Assembly: GCA_022766945.1 (NCBI GenBank)
Contig: JALEOU010000005.1
Span: 1-39,640, forward strand
Direction of reading: 5' to 3'
Length of the DNA stretch: 39,640 nucleotides
Source: Fusicatenibacter sp.
GTDB lineage: Bacteria; Bacillota; Clostridia; Lachnospirales; Lachnospiraceae
Below, one piece after another: positions 8,221-17,422 of this stretch. The position numbers were made by a program, and so were the translations under genes. The notes beneath the pieces are model-generated. The model was not told the DNA's origin. It worked only from the letters and a program-made list of their open reading frames with translations, and ran no database searches. Every line of letters begins with the position of its first letter. Positions within the stretch are counted from its first letter, which is position 1.

Positions 8221-9411
8221 ATGGTTATTACAAATGGATTTACTTACATTGCGTTTTTGATGTTTATTGCAGGAGGTCTTTTATTCCTGGAGAAGAAGAC
8301 TCACTGGAAAGTGTTCAATGTGGTTCCGCCGTTGGTGTGGATCTATGTGCTGAACATGATCTTTTGTACCGCAGGTCTGTATAGCTCGGAAGCCTGCAGT
8401 ACTGCGTATGGTTCCCTGAAGAATAATATTCTGTATGCGATGATTTTCGTCATGCTGCTGCGCTGCGATTTCCGCAAACTTGGCAAACTGGGCCCGAGAA
8501 TGATTGCGATTTTTATGGGAAGTGCGCTTACTCTGGCAGTTGGCTTTGTCGTGCTGTATCCGATGTTTGTTGGAACCCTGGGCGGCGGTGAGAAGACCTG
8601 GGGCGCTGTGGCTGCACTGTATGCTTCCTGGGTTGGCGGATCAGCCAACATGGCAGCAATGCAGGATGCTCTGCCGGTAGACGGCGGCGCTTACAGCTGT
8701 GCACTGGCACTGGATACAGTGTGCTACTCTGTATGGATCGCTCTGCTGCTGCTGGCTGTTCGTTATGCCAATAAATGGAATCAGGCTGTGAAGGCAAATA
8801 CCGCAGGTCTGGATGCGATTGCTGAGACTGCCAATACAGAGGTGGCAAAGGAAAAAGAGCGCAAGGCAACTGCCAGCGACTGGATTTTCCTGATCGGTCT
8901 GTCCCTTCTTGTCTCCGCTATTTTCCAGTGGCTGGGTACCAGCGCAAACACCGGACTGAAGGCTATCGGCCTTGGCATGTTTGACAAGGGAACCTGTACG
9001 ACTGTGCTGATCACCATTTTCGGTCTGATCTGTGCAATGACTCCGCTTGGCAAACTTCCGGCAGTGGAGGAGCTCTCCAGCGTTTATCTGTATGCGGTAG
9101 TTTCCCTGCTGGCATCGACCGCTTCTGTTGTGGATCTGCTTACCGCTCCGATGTGGGTGGTTTACGGTGTTCTGATCCTGGTGATTCATGTGGTGCTGAT
9201 GTTCCTTTTGAGCAAGGTATTCCACTGGGATCTGTGCATGTGTTCAACTGCTTCCGTAGCTTGTATCGGCGGCTCTGCTTCCGCACCGATTATTGCTACT
9301 GCCTATGATGCTTCTTTTGCCGGCATCGGTGTTCTGATGGGTGTTCTGGGTGCAGCCATAGGTAACTTCTGCGGATTGGCGATGGGTGCGATCCTGCATT
9401 TCTTTGTCTGA
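8221..9411 (+). CDS. DUF819 family integral membrane protein
   Basis: The protein has 396 residues and about ten hydrophobic segments; the C-terminal half has small-residue-rich helices (CIGGSASAPIIATAY, GIGVLMGVLGAAIGNFCGLAMG) typical of DUF819. The family is predicted to transport small solutes, but its substrate is not established. A charged loop at about residues 190-220 separates the two halves. It opens a run of four same-strand genes whose products act on peptides (transglutaminase-like protein, M20 dipeptidase, dipeptide epimerase). The likely cargo here is therefore a peptide or muropeptide, which is inference. ATG 8221 has AAGGAGAG just upstream. Confidence 0.85.
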   Translation: MVITNGFTYIAFLMFIAGGLLFLEKKTHWKVFNVVPPLVWIYVLNMIFCTAGLYSSEACSTAYGSLKNNILYAMIFVMLLRCDFRKLGKLGPRMIAIFMGSALTLAVGFVVLYPMFVGTLGGGEKTWGAVAALYASWVGGSANMAAMQDALPVDGGAYSCALALDTVCYSVWIALLLLAVRYANKWNQAVKANTAGLDAIAETANTEVAKEKERKATASDWIFLIGLSLLVSAIFQWLGTSANTGLKAIGLGMFDKGTCTTVLITIFGLICAMTPLGKLPAVEELSSVYLYAVVSLLASTASVVDLLTAPMWVVYGVLILVIHVVLMFLLSKVFHWDLCMCSTASVACIGGSASAPIIATAYDASFAGIGVLMGVLGAAIGNFCGLAMGAILHFFV

Positions 9412-9442
9412 ATTGAAATTGGAATAGTTTAAACAGATGATG

Positions 9443-9486
9443 GCACAAAGAGCCCCGTCCCCTTTTTCGGGGCGGGGCCCTTGTGC
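9443..9486 (+). terminator. Very stable intercistronic hairpin
   Basis: GCACAA..GCCCCG.CCCC pairs with GGGG.CGGGGC..TTGTGC around a TTTTTC loop, between the DUF819 and transglutaminase-like genes. No T tract follows, so complete termination is doubtful. It may be a partial stop or an RNA-stabilising element that separates expression of the transporter from the enzymes. Confidence 0.6.
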
Positions 9487-9514
9487 ATAGAGAAGAGATC
9501 AGGAGAGCATTGCC

Positions 9515-10948
9515 ATGAATATAAATGATAATTTTCGATATCTGAATGCGGGGCTTCCGGAGGATATTCTGCGGCGGAAGCTTTGCGGTGATGTGGAGGG
9601 AGCAGTGCGTCTCATCGACCAGTGGCTTTCCAGGGAGGATCTGTTCCATGAGATGCGCTGCTCTCTGACGGCTCAGAGGGAAATGATCCTGCGCCAGATG
9701 GATGATTTTCCATATACCAGGGCGCAGGCGATGGAGCGGGTCAGAAAGCGGATTCCGGATTTCACGGAGGAAGAATTTGATGCCCGGGTGGATGCCGGTC
9801 AGATTCGGTGGTGCTATCAAAAGGGAGAAATGCGTTATTTTGATCGCTTTCTGGAATCCCTGTGCAAAGCGGATCCGGCGTTTGCCAGCCGTGCGGGAAT
9901 CGCGCTGCATGGAAATGAGAGTGGCGGAAAAGGTTCGCAGGCGGATGAACGGATCAGTCATTGTATCCGCGTAATGAAGGAACAGGGCAGTATGCGTGTC
10001 CGCATTCACATCCGCGCCACGCTTCGCCTTTCGGATGAACAGTTTACTCCGGGAATGCTGATCCGGGCGCACCTTCCCATCCCGGCAGATTGCGAGCAGC
10101 AAAGTGAGATAACGCTGGAGGAAATCTATCCGCCGGGAGGAATCGCTGCACCGGAGGATGCCCCTGCACGTACCGTGTGCTGGGAGGAACGAATGGAGGA
10201 AAATCATGAGTTTGTCGTTCAGTATTCCTATGTTCACACGGCCAGGTATCACAAGACGGAGGAGAAAGACCTTTGCGGGAAAGCACCGGAGGAAGTGGCA
10301 GGGGAATTTTCAGAACAATTTTCGGAACAATTTCCGGAAGAGTTCACAGGAGAGGAGCCGCCTCATATTCTTTTTACGCCCTATCTGCGGGCGCTTGCAA
10401 AAGAACTGACGGAAGGTGCAGAGGATCCTCTTTCGAAAGCGCGAAGGATTTATGATTTTATTACCCTGAATATGAAGTATACTTTTATGCCGTCTTACTT
10501 TAGTCTGGAAAATATTGCGGAAAACTGTGCCAGGAGCTATACCGGGGACTGCGGCGTGTTTGCCCTTTTATTCCTGACGCTGTGCCGGTGTGCCGGAATC
10601 CCTGCCTGCTGGCAGAGCGGCCTGACGGCAGAGCCGGATTTTTGCGGTGCGCACGACTGGGTACGGTTCTATGCCAAACCCTATGGGTGGATGTATGCGG
10701 ATCCGTCCTATGGAGTGGCAGCTGTGCGGATGGGAAAGGAAGAACGGCGCAGATTCTACTTTGGAAATCTGGATCCTTACCGGATGGTGGCGAACAATGC
10801 GTTTTTTGCTCCTTTTACGGTGGAAAAAGAGCATTGGCGGGCGGATCCCTATGATAACCAGGTAGGAGAGATGGAAACGGAAGAGCGCGGTCTTAAGTAC
10901 AGTGAATTCCATCGCACGAAAGAGGTGCTGGACTGTGAAGAACTGTGA
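9515..10948 (+). CDS. Transglutaminase-like (papain-fold) domain protein
   Basis: The protein has 477 residues. The C-terminal part (about 300-440) is a transglutaminase core with a complete catalytic triad: C346 in GDCGVFALLF, H380 in AHDWVRF and D396 in YADPSYG. Bacterial members are usually cysteine proteases or amidases rather than crosslinkers. The N-terminal 280 residues are of unknown fold, with a short Glu/Phe-rich repeat (EFSEQFSEQFPEEF, 264-277). There is no signal peptide, so it acts in the cytoplasm. It lies 15 bases before an M20 dipeptidase gene and likely processes a peptide that the following enzymes finish. AGGAG precedes ATG 9515. Confidence 0.8.
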   Translation: MNINDNFRYLNAGLPEDILRRKLCGDVEGAVRLIDQWLSREDLFHEMRCSLTAQREMILRQMDDFPYTRAQAMERVRKRIPDFTEEEFDARVDAGQIRWCYQKGEMRYFDRFLESLCKADPAFASRAGIALHGNESGGKGSQADERISHCIRVMKEQGSMRVRIHIRATLRLSDEQFTPGMLIRAHLPIPADCEQQSEITLEEIYPPGGIAAPEDAPARTVCWEERMEENHEFVVQYSYVHTARYHKTEEKDLCGKAPEEVAGEFSEQFSEQFPEEFTGEEPPHILFTPYLRALAKELTEGAEDPLSKARRIYDFITLNMKYTFMPSYFSLENIAENCARSYTGDCGVFALLFLTLCRCAGIPACWQSGLTAEPDFCGAHDWVRFYAKPYGWMYADPSYGVAAVRMGKEERRRFYFGNLDPYRMVANNAFFAPFTVEKEHWRADPYDNQVGEMETEERGLKYSEFHRTKEVLDCEEL

Positions 10949-10963
10949 GGAGGTTAGAAAGCA

Positions 10964-12334
10964 TTGGAATTTCGAAAACTTGTGGAGAAAAGGCAGGAGG
11001 AACTGATTGCGGATCTTGCACGCTGTGTTCAGATTCCCAGTGTCTATGCGCAGGACCAGAGCGGCCTGCCCTATGGAAAGGCAGTCGATGAATGCCTGGA
11101 TTATATGTTATCCAGGGCAGAGGCGATGGGATTTTCCGTCTGTAATATGGATCATCAGCTGGGCTGGTGTGAGTATGGAAGCGGAGATGAGATGGTAGCA
11201 GTGCTTGCACATCTGGATGTGGTTCCCGAGGGCGATGGCTGGACGGTGCCGCCTTACGAGGGACGCGTGATCGATGGAAGAATTTACGGACGCGGTACGA
11301 TGGATGACAAAGGACCGGCGGTTGCGGCACTGTACGGACTGCTGGCACTGAAAGAGGCGGGGATTGTTCCGCGCCGTCGCATCCGTCTGATCTTTGGACT
11401 AAACGAAGAGACCGGAAGCGCGGATATGAAGTATTATCTGAGCCATGGCGGTGAGGTTCCGGTGATGGGAATCACGCCGGACGGCGAGTATCCGGTCATT
11501 AACGGGGAAAAAGGCCTGGTAACGCAGGAGTTTTCCTGCTCTATGAACCAGTCCGGGGAGATCCTGCTGGCAGATCTTGCGGGCGGGACTGCACACAACA
11601 TTGTTCCGGCCCAGGCATCTGCACGGCTGATCTGCCAGAAAAAGACAGCGCAGGAGATCGCAGAGAGGACGGCAGAGAAGATCACGTGTACTCTGACGGA
11701 GGATGGCATACGGATCGAAGCAGACGGTATCGGCGCACACGGCGGCAGCCCCCAGGAGGGAGAAAATGCCATTGGCCGTCTTCTGCTCTTTCTCAATCAG
11801 CTGCCGCTGGAGGGGGATCTGTCCCGTGCGGTGCGTTTCCTTGCGGAAAAAATCGGCATGGAGTATGACGGAAAGTCTCTTGGTATCGCCATGGAAGATG
11901 AAGTATCCGGACCTCTGACCGTAAATCTCGGTGTGATCCGGGGAGATTCGGAGCAGATCACGGTAAAACTGAATTATCGCTATCCCGTCACTTACCGCTT
12001 TGACGCGTGCGGACCGGTGGTAAATGCGGCATTTCTGCAGGCAGGATTTCACGAGACGTTTCTTTCACACAAAGCCGGCATCTACATGGCGCCGGAGAGC
12101 GATCTGGTGAGCAAACTTTTGAAAGTTTACTCCGATTATACCGGTGAGGAGGCAAAGCCCAAATGTATCGGTGGAGGTACCTACGCGAAAATGATACCGA
12201 ACACCCTGGCGTTTGGCCCCATCTTCCCGGGAGATGAGGTGCGGGAGCACAAGCCGGACGAATATATGGAGATCGACCGGTTACTGGATAACGCGGCGAT
12301 TCTGGCGGCGGCCATGAATGAACTGGCAGATTAG
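10964..12334 (+). CDS. M20 family dipeptidase (PepV-like)
   Basis: This is a 456-residue dinuclear zinc peptidase of the M20/Sapep-PepV type that cleaves dipeptides in the cytosol. Metal-site residues seen are H83 and D85 (LAHLDVVPEG), D114 (GRGTMDDKGP), the catalytic E148 with E149 (GLNEETGS), D173 (ITPDGEYP) and a late His (EVREHKPDEY). The family lid domain interrupts the catalytic domain, as the length suggests. The start is TTG at 10964, set by GGAGG about 12 bases upstream; no ATG is suitable. It is 15 bases behind the transglutaminase-like gene and 47 before the epimerase, so the three are probably one transcript. Confidence 0.9.
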   Translation: MEFRKLVEKRQEELIADLARCVQIPSVYAQDQSGLPYGKAVDECLDYMLSRAEAMGFSVCNMDHQLGWCEYGSGDEMVAVLAHLDVVPEGDGWTVPPYEGRVIDGRIYGRGTMDDKGPAVAALYGLLALKEAGIVPRRRIRLIFGLNEETGSADMKYYLSHGGEVPVMGITPDGEYPVINGEKGLVTQEFSCSMNQSGEILLADLAGGTAHNIVPAQASARLICQKKTAQEIAERTAEKITCTLTEDGIRIEADGIGAHGGSPQEGENAIGRLLLFLNQLPLEGDLSRAVRFLAEKIGMEYDGKSLGIAMEDEVSGPLTVNLGVIRGDSEQITVKLNYRYPVTYRFDACGPVVNAAFLQAGFHETFLSHKAGIYMAPESDLVSKLLKVYSDYTGEEAKPKCIGGGTYAKMIPNTLAFGPIFPGDEVREHKPDEYMEIDRLLDNAAILAAAMNELAD

Positions 12335-12381
12335 TCATAGATGAAACGATGAAATGTTAAAACGAAAGAAGGTTAAGATAC

Positions 12382-13470
12382 ATGAAGATTACAGAAGTAA
12401 GATTGGGCAGGATCTCCGTACCCTTAAGAGTACCTTTTAAGACTGCACTGCGTTCCGTCTCCAGCGTGGAAGACGTGATCGTAGAGATACACACAGACAC
12501 CGGCGCCGTCGGCTACGGAGAGGCACCGCCTACCGGAGTGATTACCGGAGATACCACCGGTGCCATCATCGGCGCGATTCAGGACCATATCGCAAAAACA
12601 ATCATCGGCCGTGATGTGGACGATTTTGAAGACGTCATCCAGAGCGTCCAGAAATGCATTGTAAAAAACACCAGCGCAAAGGCAGCTGTGGATATGGCAT
12701 TGTGGGATCTGTACGGCCAGCTGTACAAAATCCCGGTCTATAAACTGATGGGCGGTGCGCGCAAACAGATCATCACAGATATTACGATCAGTGTAAATGA
12801 TCCCGAGGAAATGGCCCGGGATGCCGTCGATGCAATCCGGCGGGGCTATGACTGCCTGAAAGTGAAAGTAGGAGTTGACCCGACACTCGATGTAGCCCGT
12901 CTGGCAGCCGTGAGAAATGCAGTCGGCAATGACGTGTGCATCCGCATCGATGCAAATCAGGCATGGCAGCCGAAAGAGGCAGTCCGCATCCTGAACCAGA
13001 TGCAGGAAAAGGGCCTGGATATCGAGTTCGTGGAGCAGCCGGTCAAAGCCCATGATTTCGAGGGAATGAAATATGTCACTGAGCGTTCCTATGTGCCGGT
13101 TCTGGCGGATGAGAGCGTATTTAGTCCGGAGGATGCATTAAAAATCATGCAGATGGGTGCTGCCGATCTGGTAAATATCAAGCTGATGAAGTGCGGCGGC
13201 CTGTATAACGCACTGAAAATCGTCTCTGCAGCCGAAATCTACGGCGTCGAGTGCATGATCGGATGTATGCTGGAGGCCAAGATCAGCGTCAATGCAGCAG
13301 TAGAGCTGGCATGCGCCAAAAAGATCATCACCAAGATTGATCTGGACGGGCCGGTACTGTGCAAAGAAGATCCGATCCTTGGCGGTGCAGTGTTTGAGGA
13401 ACAGAAAATCACCGTATCGGATGCCCCGGGACTTGGCATCCGCGGCGTGAATGGGATGCAGTACATATAA
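12382..13470 (+). CDS. Dipeptide epimerase of the enolase superfamily (L-Ala-D/L-Glu type)
   Basis: The protein has 362 residues. The capping domain (1-125) is followed by a TIM barrel with the muconate-lactonizing subgroup catalytic set: K160 and K162 (LKVKVG), metal ligands D190, E218 and D243, and K267 (NIKLMK). These positions match, within one residue, those of the Bacillus L-Ala-D/L-Glu epimerase as I recall them, and a DxD (DLD, near residue 334) is present near the end. The enzyme epimerises the second residue of murein-derived dipeptides so that an ordinary dipeptidase can cut them, which fits the M20 gene just upstream. ATG 12382 is preceded by AAGAAGG. Specificity for other dipeptides cannot be excluded. 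Confidence 0.88.
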   Translation: MKITEVRLGRISVPLRVPFKTALRSVSSVEDVIVEIHTDTGAVGYGEAPPTGVITGDTTGAIIGAIQDHIAKTIIGRDVDDFEDVIQSVQKCIVKNTSAKAAVDMALWDLYGQLYKIPVYKLMGGARKQIITDITISVNDPEEMARDAVDAIRRGYDCLKVKVGVDPTLDVARLAAVRNAVGNDVCIRIDANQAWQPKEAVRILNQMQEKGLDIEFVEQPVKAHDFEGMKYVTERSYVPVLADESVFSPEDALKIMQMGAADLVNIKLMKCGGLYNALKIVSAAEIYGVECMIGCMLEAKISVNAAVELACAKKIITKIDLDGPVLCKEDPILGGAVFEEQKITVSDAPGLGIRGVNGMQYI

Positions 13471-13486
13471 GCCCTTTGTACATACC

Positions 13487-13515
13487 GCCCAGGGGTTCTA
13501 AAGAAATTATAAACA
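13487..13515 (+). repeat. 29-bp-period CCCAGGG repeat, cluster b, first unit
   Basis: This single unit has the GCCCAGGGGTTCTAAA core and ends in ATTATAAACA, the terminal-unit form. It begins 17 bases after the epimerase stop and is separated from the other two cluster b units by a terminator hairpin. Confidence 0.75.
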
Positions 13516-13546
13516 CATCACCCTGTGACTGTTGTTCAGAGAAAAA

Positions 13547-13586
13547 CAGCCCCGGAAATACCGTATTTGCGGTATTTTCGGGGCTG
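13547..13586. terminator. Bidirectional terminator between epimerase and permease genes
   Basis: CAGCCCCGgAAATACC and GGTATTtTCGGGGCTG pair over about 16 bp with a small loop, in the convergent gap. The right flank, GGGGCTGAAATTTATAC, also resembles the second half of a 29-bp repeat unit and runs straight into the next one. Confidence 0.7.
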
Positions 13587-13596
13587 AAATTTATAC

Positions 13597-13654
13597 GCCC
13601 AGGGACTCTAAAACAGTGTTAATGTGCCCAGGGACTCTAAAGAAACACTAAAGA
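13597..13654 (+). repeat. 29-bp-period CCCAGGG repeat, cluster b, two units plus phased tail
   Basis: Units start at 13597 and 13626, exactly 29 bases apart, both with the core GCCCAGGGACTCTAAA. The second runs into CTAAAG motifs at 13637, 13648 and 13659, spaced 11 bases. It sits between converging genes, about 40 bases from the permease stop. Confidence 0.85.
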
Positions 13655-13695
13655 AACACTAAAGAATTTCCAAAGAAGTTCGAAAGAGCCATCCA

Positions 13696-14580
13696 TTATT
13701 CTTTTACTGCTCCCAGCATAATGCCGCTGATAAAGTATTTCTGGAGAAACGGATATACTACCAGCATGGGAATCATTGCGATGAACACTTTTGCCGCATC
13801 GAGGGATTTGTTAGACAGCTTATCCATCTTTTCGATCTGATCCATGGAAAGGCTGGTGGTCTGGATATTAACTACCATTTGTTTGATGTATGTTTGCAGC
13901 GGATAATGAGATTCGTTGCTGGAAAGTACCAGTCCCTGGAAATATTCGTTCCAGTAACCGACACTCGTGAAAAGGATCAGTGTAGCAAAAATTGGAACTG
14001 AACAGGGAATCACGATTTTAACCAAAACTGTCCAGACTCCGGCCCCGTCTATCTCCGCTGCTTCCATCAGCTCTTTTGGGAGCCCACGATAGAAATTTAC
14101 AAGCAGAATCAGGTTGAATACTGGTACACCGCCGCAGAGAATCAAACCAATCATACTGTCAATCAGTCCATAGTTTACCATGGTGATATACCACGGAATT
14201 GTGCCACCGTTAAAGAGCATACAGAAAATAACGATCCACATCACGACATTTTTCAGGCGGTATTCACTGACCGGTTTGGACAGCGGATAGGCAAAAATGG
14301 CCAGAATTACAATTGTTACGATAGTTCCGAGAATGGTTCTCTCCGCTGATATCAGAAAAGAACGAAAGAACTGAACATCGCCCATGATCTGCTGGTAGGA
14401 TGCGAGGGAGAAACCAACCGGATAGAAGCTGACCTGTCCGGAGTTTGCCGCGGCTTTGCTGGAAACAGACAGGCAGAAGGTATACCAGAGCGGATACAGA
14501 CAGCTGATGGAAAGAACAGTCATGAGGATGATATTTACGACATTAAAGAGTTTGCTTCCGATACTTTTGCTTTGAATCAT
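13696..14580 (-). CDS. Sugar ABC transporter permease (LplC/YtcP type)
   Basis: This is a 294-residue inner-membrane permease of the carbohydrate ABC importer class (MalG-like, CUT1). It has six predicted helices and the cytoplasmic EAA loop (ELMEAAEIDGAGVWTVLVKI) that docks on the ATPase. It is the last gene of the minus-strand transporter set, 13 bases behind the other permease, with AAGGAGGG before ATG 14580. No ATP-binding subunit is present in the window; such systems in Firmicutes often share a multitask MsmK/UgpC ATPase encoded elsewhere. Cargo is probably an oligosaccharide. Confidence 0.9.
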   Translation of the reverse strand: MIQSKSIGSKLFNVVNIILMTVLSISCLYPLWYTFCLSVSSKAAANSGQVSFYPVGFSLASYQQIMGDVQFFRSFLISAERTILGTIVTIVILAIFAYPLSKPVSEYRLKNVVMWIVIFCMLFNGGTIPWYITMVNYGLIDSMIGLILCGGVPVFNLILLVNFYRGLPKELMEAAEIDGAGVWTVLVKIVIPCSVPIFATLILFTSVGYWNEYFQGLVLSSNESHYPLQTYIKQMVVNIQTTSLSMDQIEKMDKLSNKSLDAAKVFIAMIPMLVVYPFLQKYFISGIMLGAVKE

Positions 14581-14593
14581 CTCATATCCCTCC

Positions 14594-15526
14594 TTAAAAG
14601 ATTTTGTAGTCTGCTGCCTTATAGGCGATGATATAGGAAATCACAATCAGAGTAAAGCTGATCACAGATTTGAACAGACCAGCTGCTGTTGCCAGGGAAA
14701 ACTGGACATTCAGAAGCCCCATCCGATAGACCCAGGTATCCAGGATATCTCCGGTTGAGTAAACCAGCGGGCTGTAAAAGTTAAAGATCTGGTCAAAACC
14801 GGCATTCAGTACGTTTCCAAGTCCGAGAATACTGAGGACCACGATGGTGCTTGAGATTCCCGGTAAGGTGATGTGCCAGACGGATTTCCATCTGCTGCAG
14901 CCGTCAATTGCAGCTGCCTCATACAATTCCGGACTGATTCCGGTCAGCGCAGCAAGATAAATGACTGCGTTGAAACCAAATTCTTTCCATACATCGGAAC
15001 CGATAATCAGCTGGCGGAAACAGCTTTCCTCGGAAAACCAGATTTTTCCTTCGATACCAAAGAATCCAAGCAGGGAGTTGAAAACACCGCGATAGCCAAA
15101 CATTTCCAGGAGAACGCTGGCCAGAATAACCCAGGAAAGAAAATGGGGCAGATAAACGATGGTCTGCACTGCTTTTTTGAATTTCAACTGGCGGATTTCA
15201 TTGAGCATCAGTGCAAATGCGAGCGGTACCACAACATTGAGAATGAGCTTGGAAACTGCAATGACCAGTGTATTTATGATGACACGTTTACTGTCACTCA
15301 TGGAAAACAGATAGCGAAAATTTTCGAGGCCAATAAACTCTGAATGCCAGAGTCCCTGCATCGGATTATAATCTTCAAATGCCATGACAATTCCAAACAT
15401 GGGAACAATATTGAAAAAGAACAGCCAGATCATACCGATCAGAACCATAATATGATAGTTGAAAACGGTTTTGGAATTACGTTTCTTTTTTAAGAATGCG
15501 GGGGCTGAAACCGTAGTATTTTTCAT
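14594..15526 (-). CDS. Sugar ABC transporter permease (LplB/YteP type)
   Basis: This 310-residue MalF-like permease of CUT1 importers has about six transmembrane helices and the EAA motif (ELYEAAAIDGCSRWKSVWHI). It pairs with the downstream permease at 13696-14580 to form the membrane channel. ATG 15526 is preferred because GGAGGACTCCT lies just upstream; an in-frame start at 15559 lacks a ribosome site. It is separated from the solute-binding gene by a 121-base gap holding a hairpin, the usual arrangement for making more binding protein than permease. Confidence 0.9.
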   Translation of the reverse strand: MKNTTVSAPAFLKKKRNSKTVFNYHIMVLIGMIWLFFFNIVPMFGIVMAFEDYNPMQGLWHSEFIGLENFRYLFSMSDSKRVIINTLVIAVSKLILNVVVPLAFALMLNEIRQLKFKKAVQTIVYLPHFLSWVILASVLLEMFGYRGVFNSLLGFFGIEGKIWFSEESCFRQLIIGSDVWKEFGFNAVIYLAALTGISPELYEAAAIDGCSRWKSVWHITLPGISSTIVVLSILGLGNVLNAGFDQIFNFYSPLVYSTGDILDTWVYRMGLLNVQFSLATAAGLFKSVISFTLIVISYIIAYKAADYKIF

Positions 15527-15601
15527 AGGAGTCCTCCCTTTGTACGATAAATATAGCAACTTTCCGGAATCAGGTAAGTTTCGTTGCCGTGGCTGCTGTG
15601 A

Positions 15602-15638
15602 CAGGAAAAGGGATAGCCCAAAGCTGCCCCTTTTCCTG
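15602..15638 (-). terminator. Attenuating hairpin between binding-protein and permease genes
   Basis: CAGGAAAAGGG..AGC and GCT..CCCTTTTCCTG are near-perfect complements. No long T tract follows on the minus strand, so it probably gives partial termination or protects the 3' end of the upstream message. Confidence 0.6.
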
Positions 15639-15647
15639 GTATTACAG

Positions 15648-17375
15648 TTAAGACTCTTCGGCTACTTCCTGAATAATCTGATCTCCGCCTTCTGCCTTCC
15701 AGTTTTTGATAAATTCATCGTAAGCGCTGATATCAGATTTTCCGGTAATGATTTTCATAACCATTTCATTTTCCATGGACCAGAGGTTTGCCCATTTCTT
15801 TTCCATGGTTGCTGTTTGACTGAAGATACAACTGCGTACTTTTTGATCTACCTGTTGTGTGGAATAGGGACGGTCACCGACAAGCAGCGAGTACATTCTC
15901 TGAAAATTGCCAAAGTTCTCAGTGCTGAAATCACTGATGGAAAGCTGTTTGCCCTTTTCGTATCCGGGAACCGTATCTTTTACAAGAGAGACATCGCTGG
16001 AGAGAAGCTTGTAAGCTGTGGAGATTCCCGCATGATCCTCCGGAGCAGTCTCGCCATCCAGAACTTTGATCAGTTCGTTATAAGTATATTCGCATTCATC
16101 AGCTGGAGCCATCAGTGTTCTGACTGGCCAGAAGTTCAGCGGCTGCTCGGATACATCAAATTTACTCTCATCACGAAGCAGAACATTTGCCATGATAATA
16201 ATTGCTTTTGCCACATCTTCCGATACATTTTTGTTAATGACGCAGTAGCCGGTTGTGGAAGAACCAAGCTTGACATTCCACTTTCCATCGTCAGTCAGAA
16301 TCGGATAGGACTGCCAGTTGGCATCTGGCTCATTGCGGTATGCGTCACCGATACCGTAGCCGACCATCCACCATGCACCGAAGAACATTCCGACTTTTCC
16401 GGAATTGATCAGTTCCGTTGAGGAATCTCTGGTACCCATTTCCGGATCAATATAGCCTTTTGCATACCAGTCAGCCAGGCGTTCCAGTGTGGCTCTCGTT
16501 GCATCGGAATCTGTTCCGTAGGTTACGTTTCCACTGTCATCTTTAAGAAACAGACCAGGATATGCGTTGTTGGCGGAAAAGACAGCGTCAAATCCACAGG
16601 TAGTTGTTCCGGTCTCGAGAAAGTTTGTGTAACACTTTGTATTTTTGTCCGGTCCGGCAATCGGAACCGTGTCTTCGCCGGCAGGTTTCTTTTCTGCAAA
16701 TACTTTGGCAATGTTTTCTACATCATCCAGAGTCTTCGGAGCTTCCAGCCCATATTCGTCCAGCCAGTCCTGACGTACGTTGATTACCTGAACACCGCCG
16801 GTTTCCACTTCAACTGCGGGAATGGCGTACTGTCTTCCATCGACACTGGCTTCTCTGATTGCCTCTCCACCCGTGGAATCCATTACCTCTTTTACCTGAT
16901 CAGATTGTACCTGCTGAAAAAGATCAGTAATGTCATACAACTGTCCTGCTTTGGCTGCTTTTAACATGTATTCACGGGATACCGTCATTGCGTCAGGAAG
17001 TGTGTTGCTGGCAATACAGAGTGCAACCTTCTGTGTGTAATCATTTCCGGAAGCGGCTGTCCAGTCTGCCACGACTTTGATATTGAAGTTTTCCAGAAGA
17101 TAATCGGTATACTGATTGTTGTCAACGCTGAGGCCGTCCGGCAGCTTATCTGTTGCGCTGACTGCCTGTCCGATATGTACCTCCACAACTTCCGGAAATT
17201 TCTGGAAAGCCTGGTCCCCTGCCGTAACAGTACTGTTTTCGGATGCAGTCTGTATGCCGGTGCTTTCGCTTTTGGAATCGGCAGCAGAGTCCGTATTTGC
17301 AGCACCGCATCCTGCAAACAGTGATGCCGCCATGGAAACGGTAAGCAAAACGGAAATCATTTTTTTCTTTTTCAT
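15648..17375 (-). CDS. Extracellular solute-binding lipoprotein (LplA/YtcQ type)
   Basis: The 575-residue precursor has a basic N-terminus, a hydrophobic stretch and the lipobox LFAGC, with lipidated C23. After a Ser/Thr/Asp-rich linker (to about residue 55) comes the large two-lobed family 1 substrate-binding domain typical of LplA/YtcQ proteins, which are longer than MalE. It captures a sugar, likely an oligosaccharide, outside the membrane and passes it to the two permeases encoded downstream. Expression is probably switched by the kinase and regulator encoded immediately upstream. AAGGAGG precedes ATG 17375. Confidence 0.9.
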   Translation of the reverse strand: MKKKKMISVLLTVSMAASLFAGCGAANTDSAADSKSESTGIQTASENSTVTAGDQAFQKFPEVVEVHIGQAVSATDKLPDGLSVDNNQYTDYLLENFNIKVVADWTAASGNDYTQKVALCIASNTLPDAMTVSREYMLKAAKAGQLYDITDLFQQVQSDQVKEVMDSTGGEAIREASVDGRQYAIPAVEVETGGVQVINVRQDWLDEYGLEAPKTLDDVENIAKVFAEKKPAGEDTVPIAGPDKNTKCYTNFLETGTTTCGFDAVFSANNAYPGLFLKDDSGNVTYGTDSDATRATLERLADWYAKGYIDPEMGTRDSSTELINSGKVGMFFGAWWMVGYGIGDAYRNEPDANWQSYPILTDDGKWNVKLGSSTTGYCVINKNVSEDVAKAIIIMANVLLRDESKFDVSEQPLNFWPVRTLMAPADECEYTYNELIKVLDGETAPEDHAGISTAYKLLSSDVSLVKDTVPGYEKGKQLSISDFSTENFGNFQRMYSLLVGDRPYSTQQVDQKVRSCIFSQTATMEKKWANLWSMENEMVMKIITGKSDISAYDEFIKNWKAEGGDQIIQEVAEES

Positions 17376-17422
17376 TTTTTACCTCCTTGTAATTCTGACG
17401 TTTTGTTTTTTTGAATAATTGT

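Noticed and set aside
7955-8260. 101-codon frame in the DUF819 leader
   Set aside because: There is no ribosome site, it runs out of frame into the DUF819 gene, and the sequence is better explained as a structured leader.
15459-16421. 320-codon plus-strand open frame
   Set aside because: It is antisense to the solute-binding protein gene and lacks a start context.
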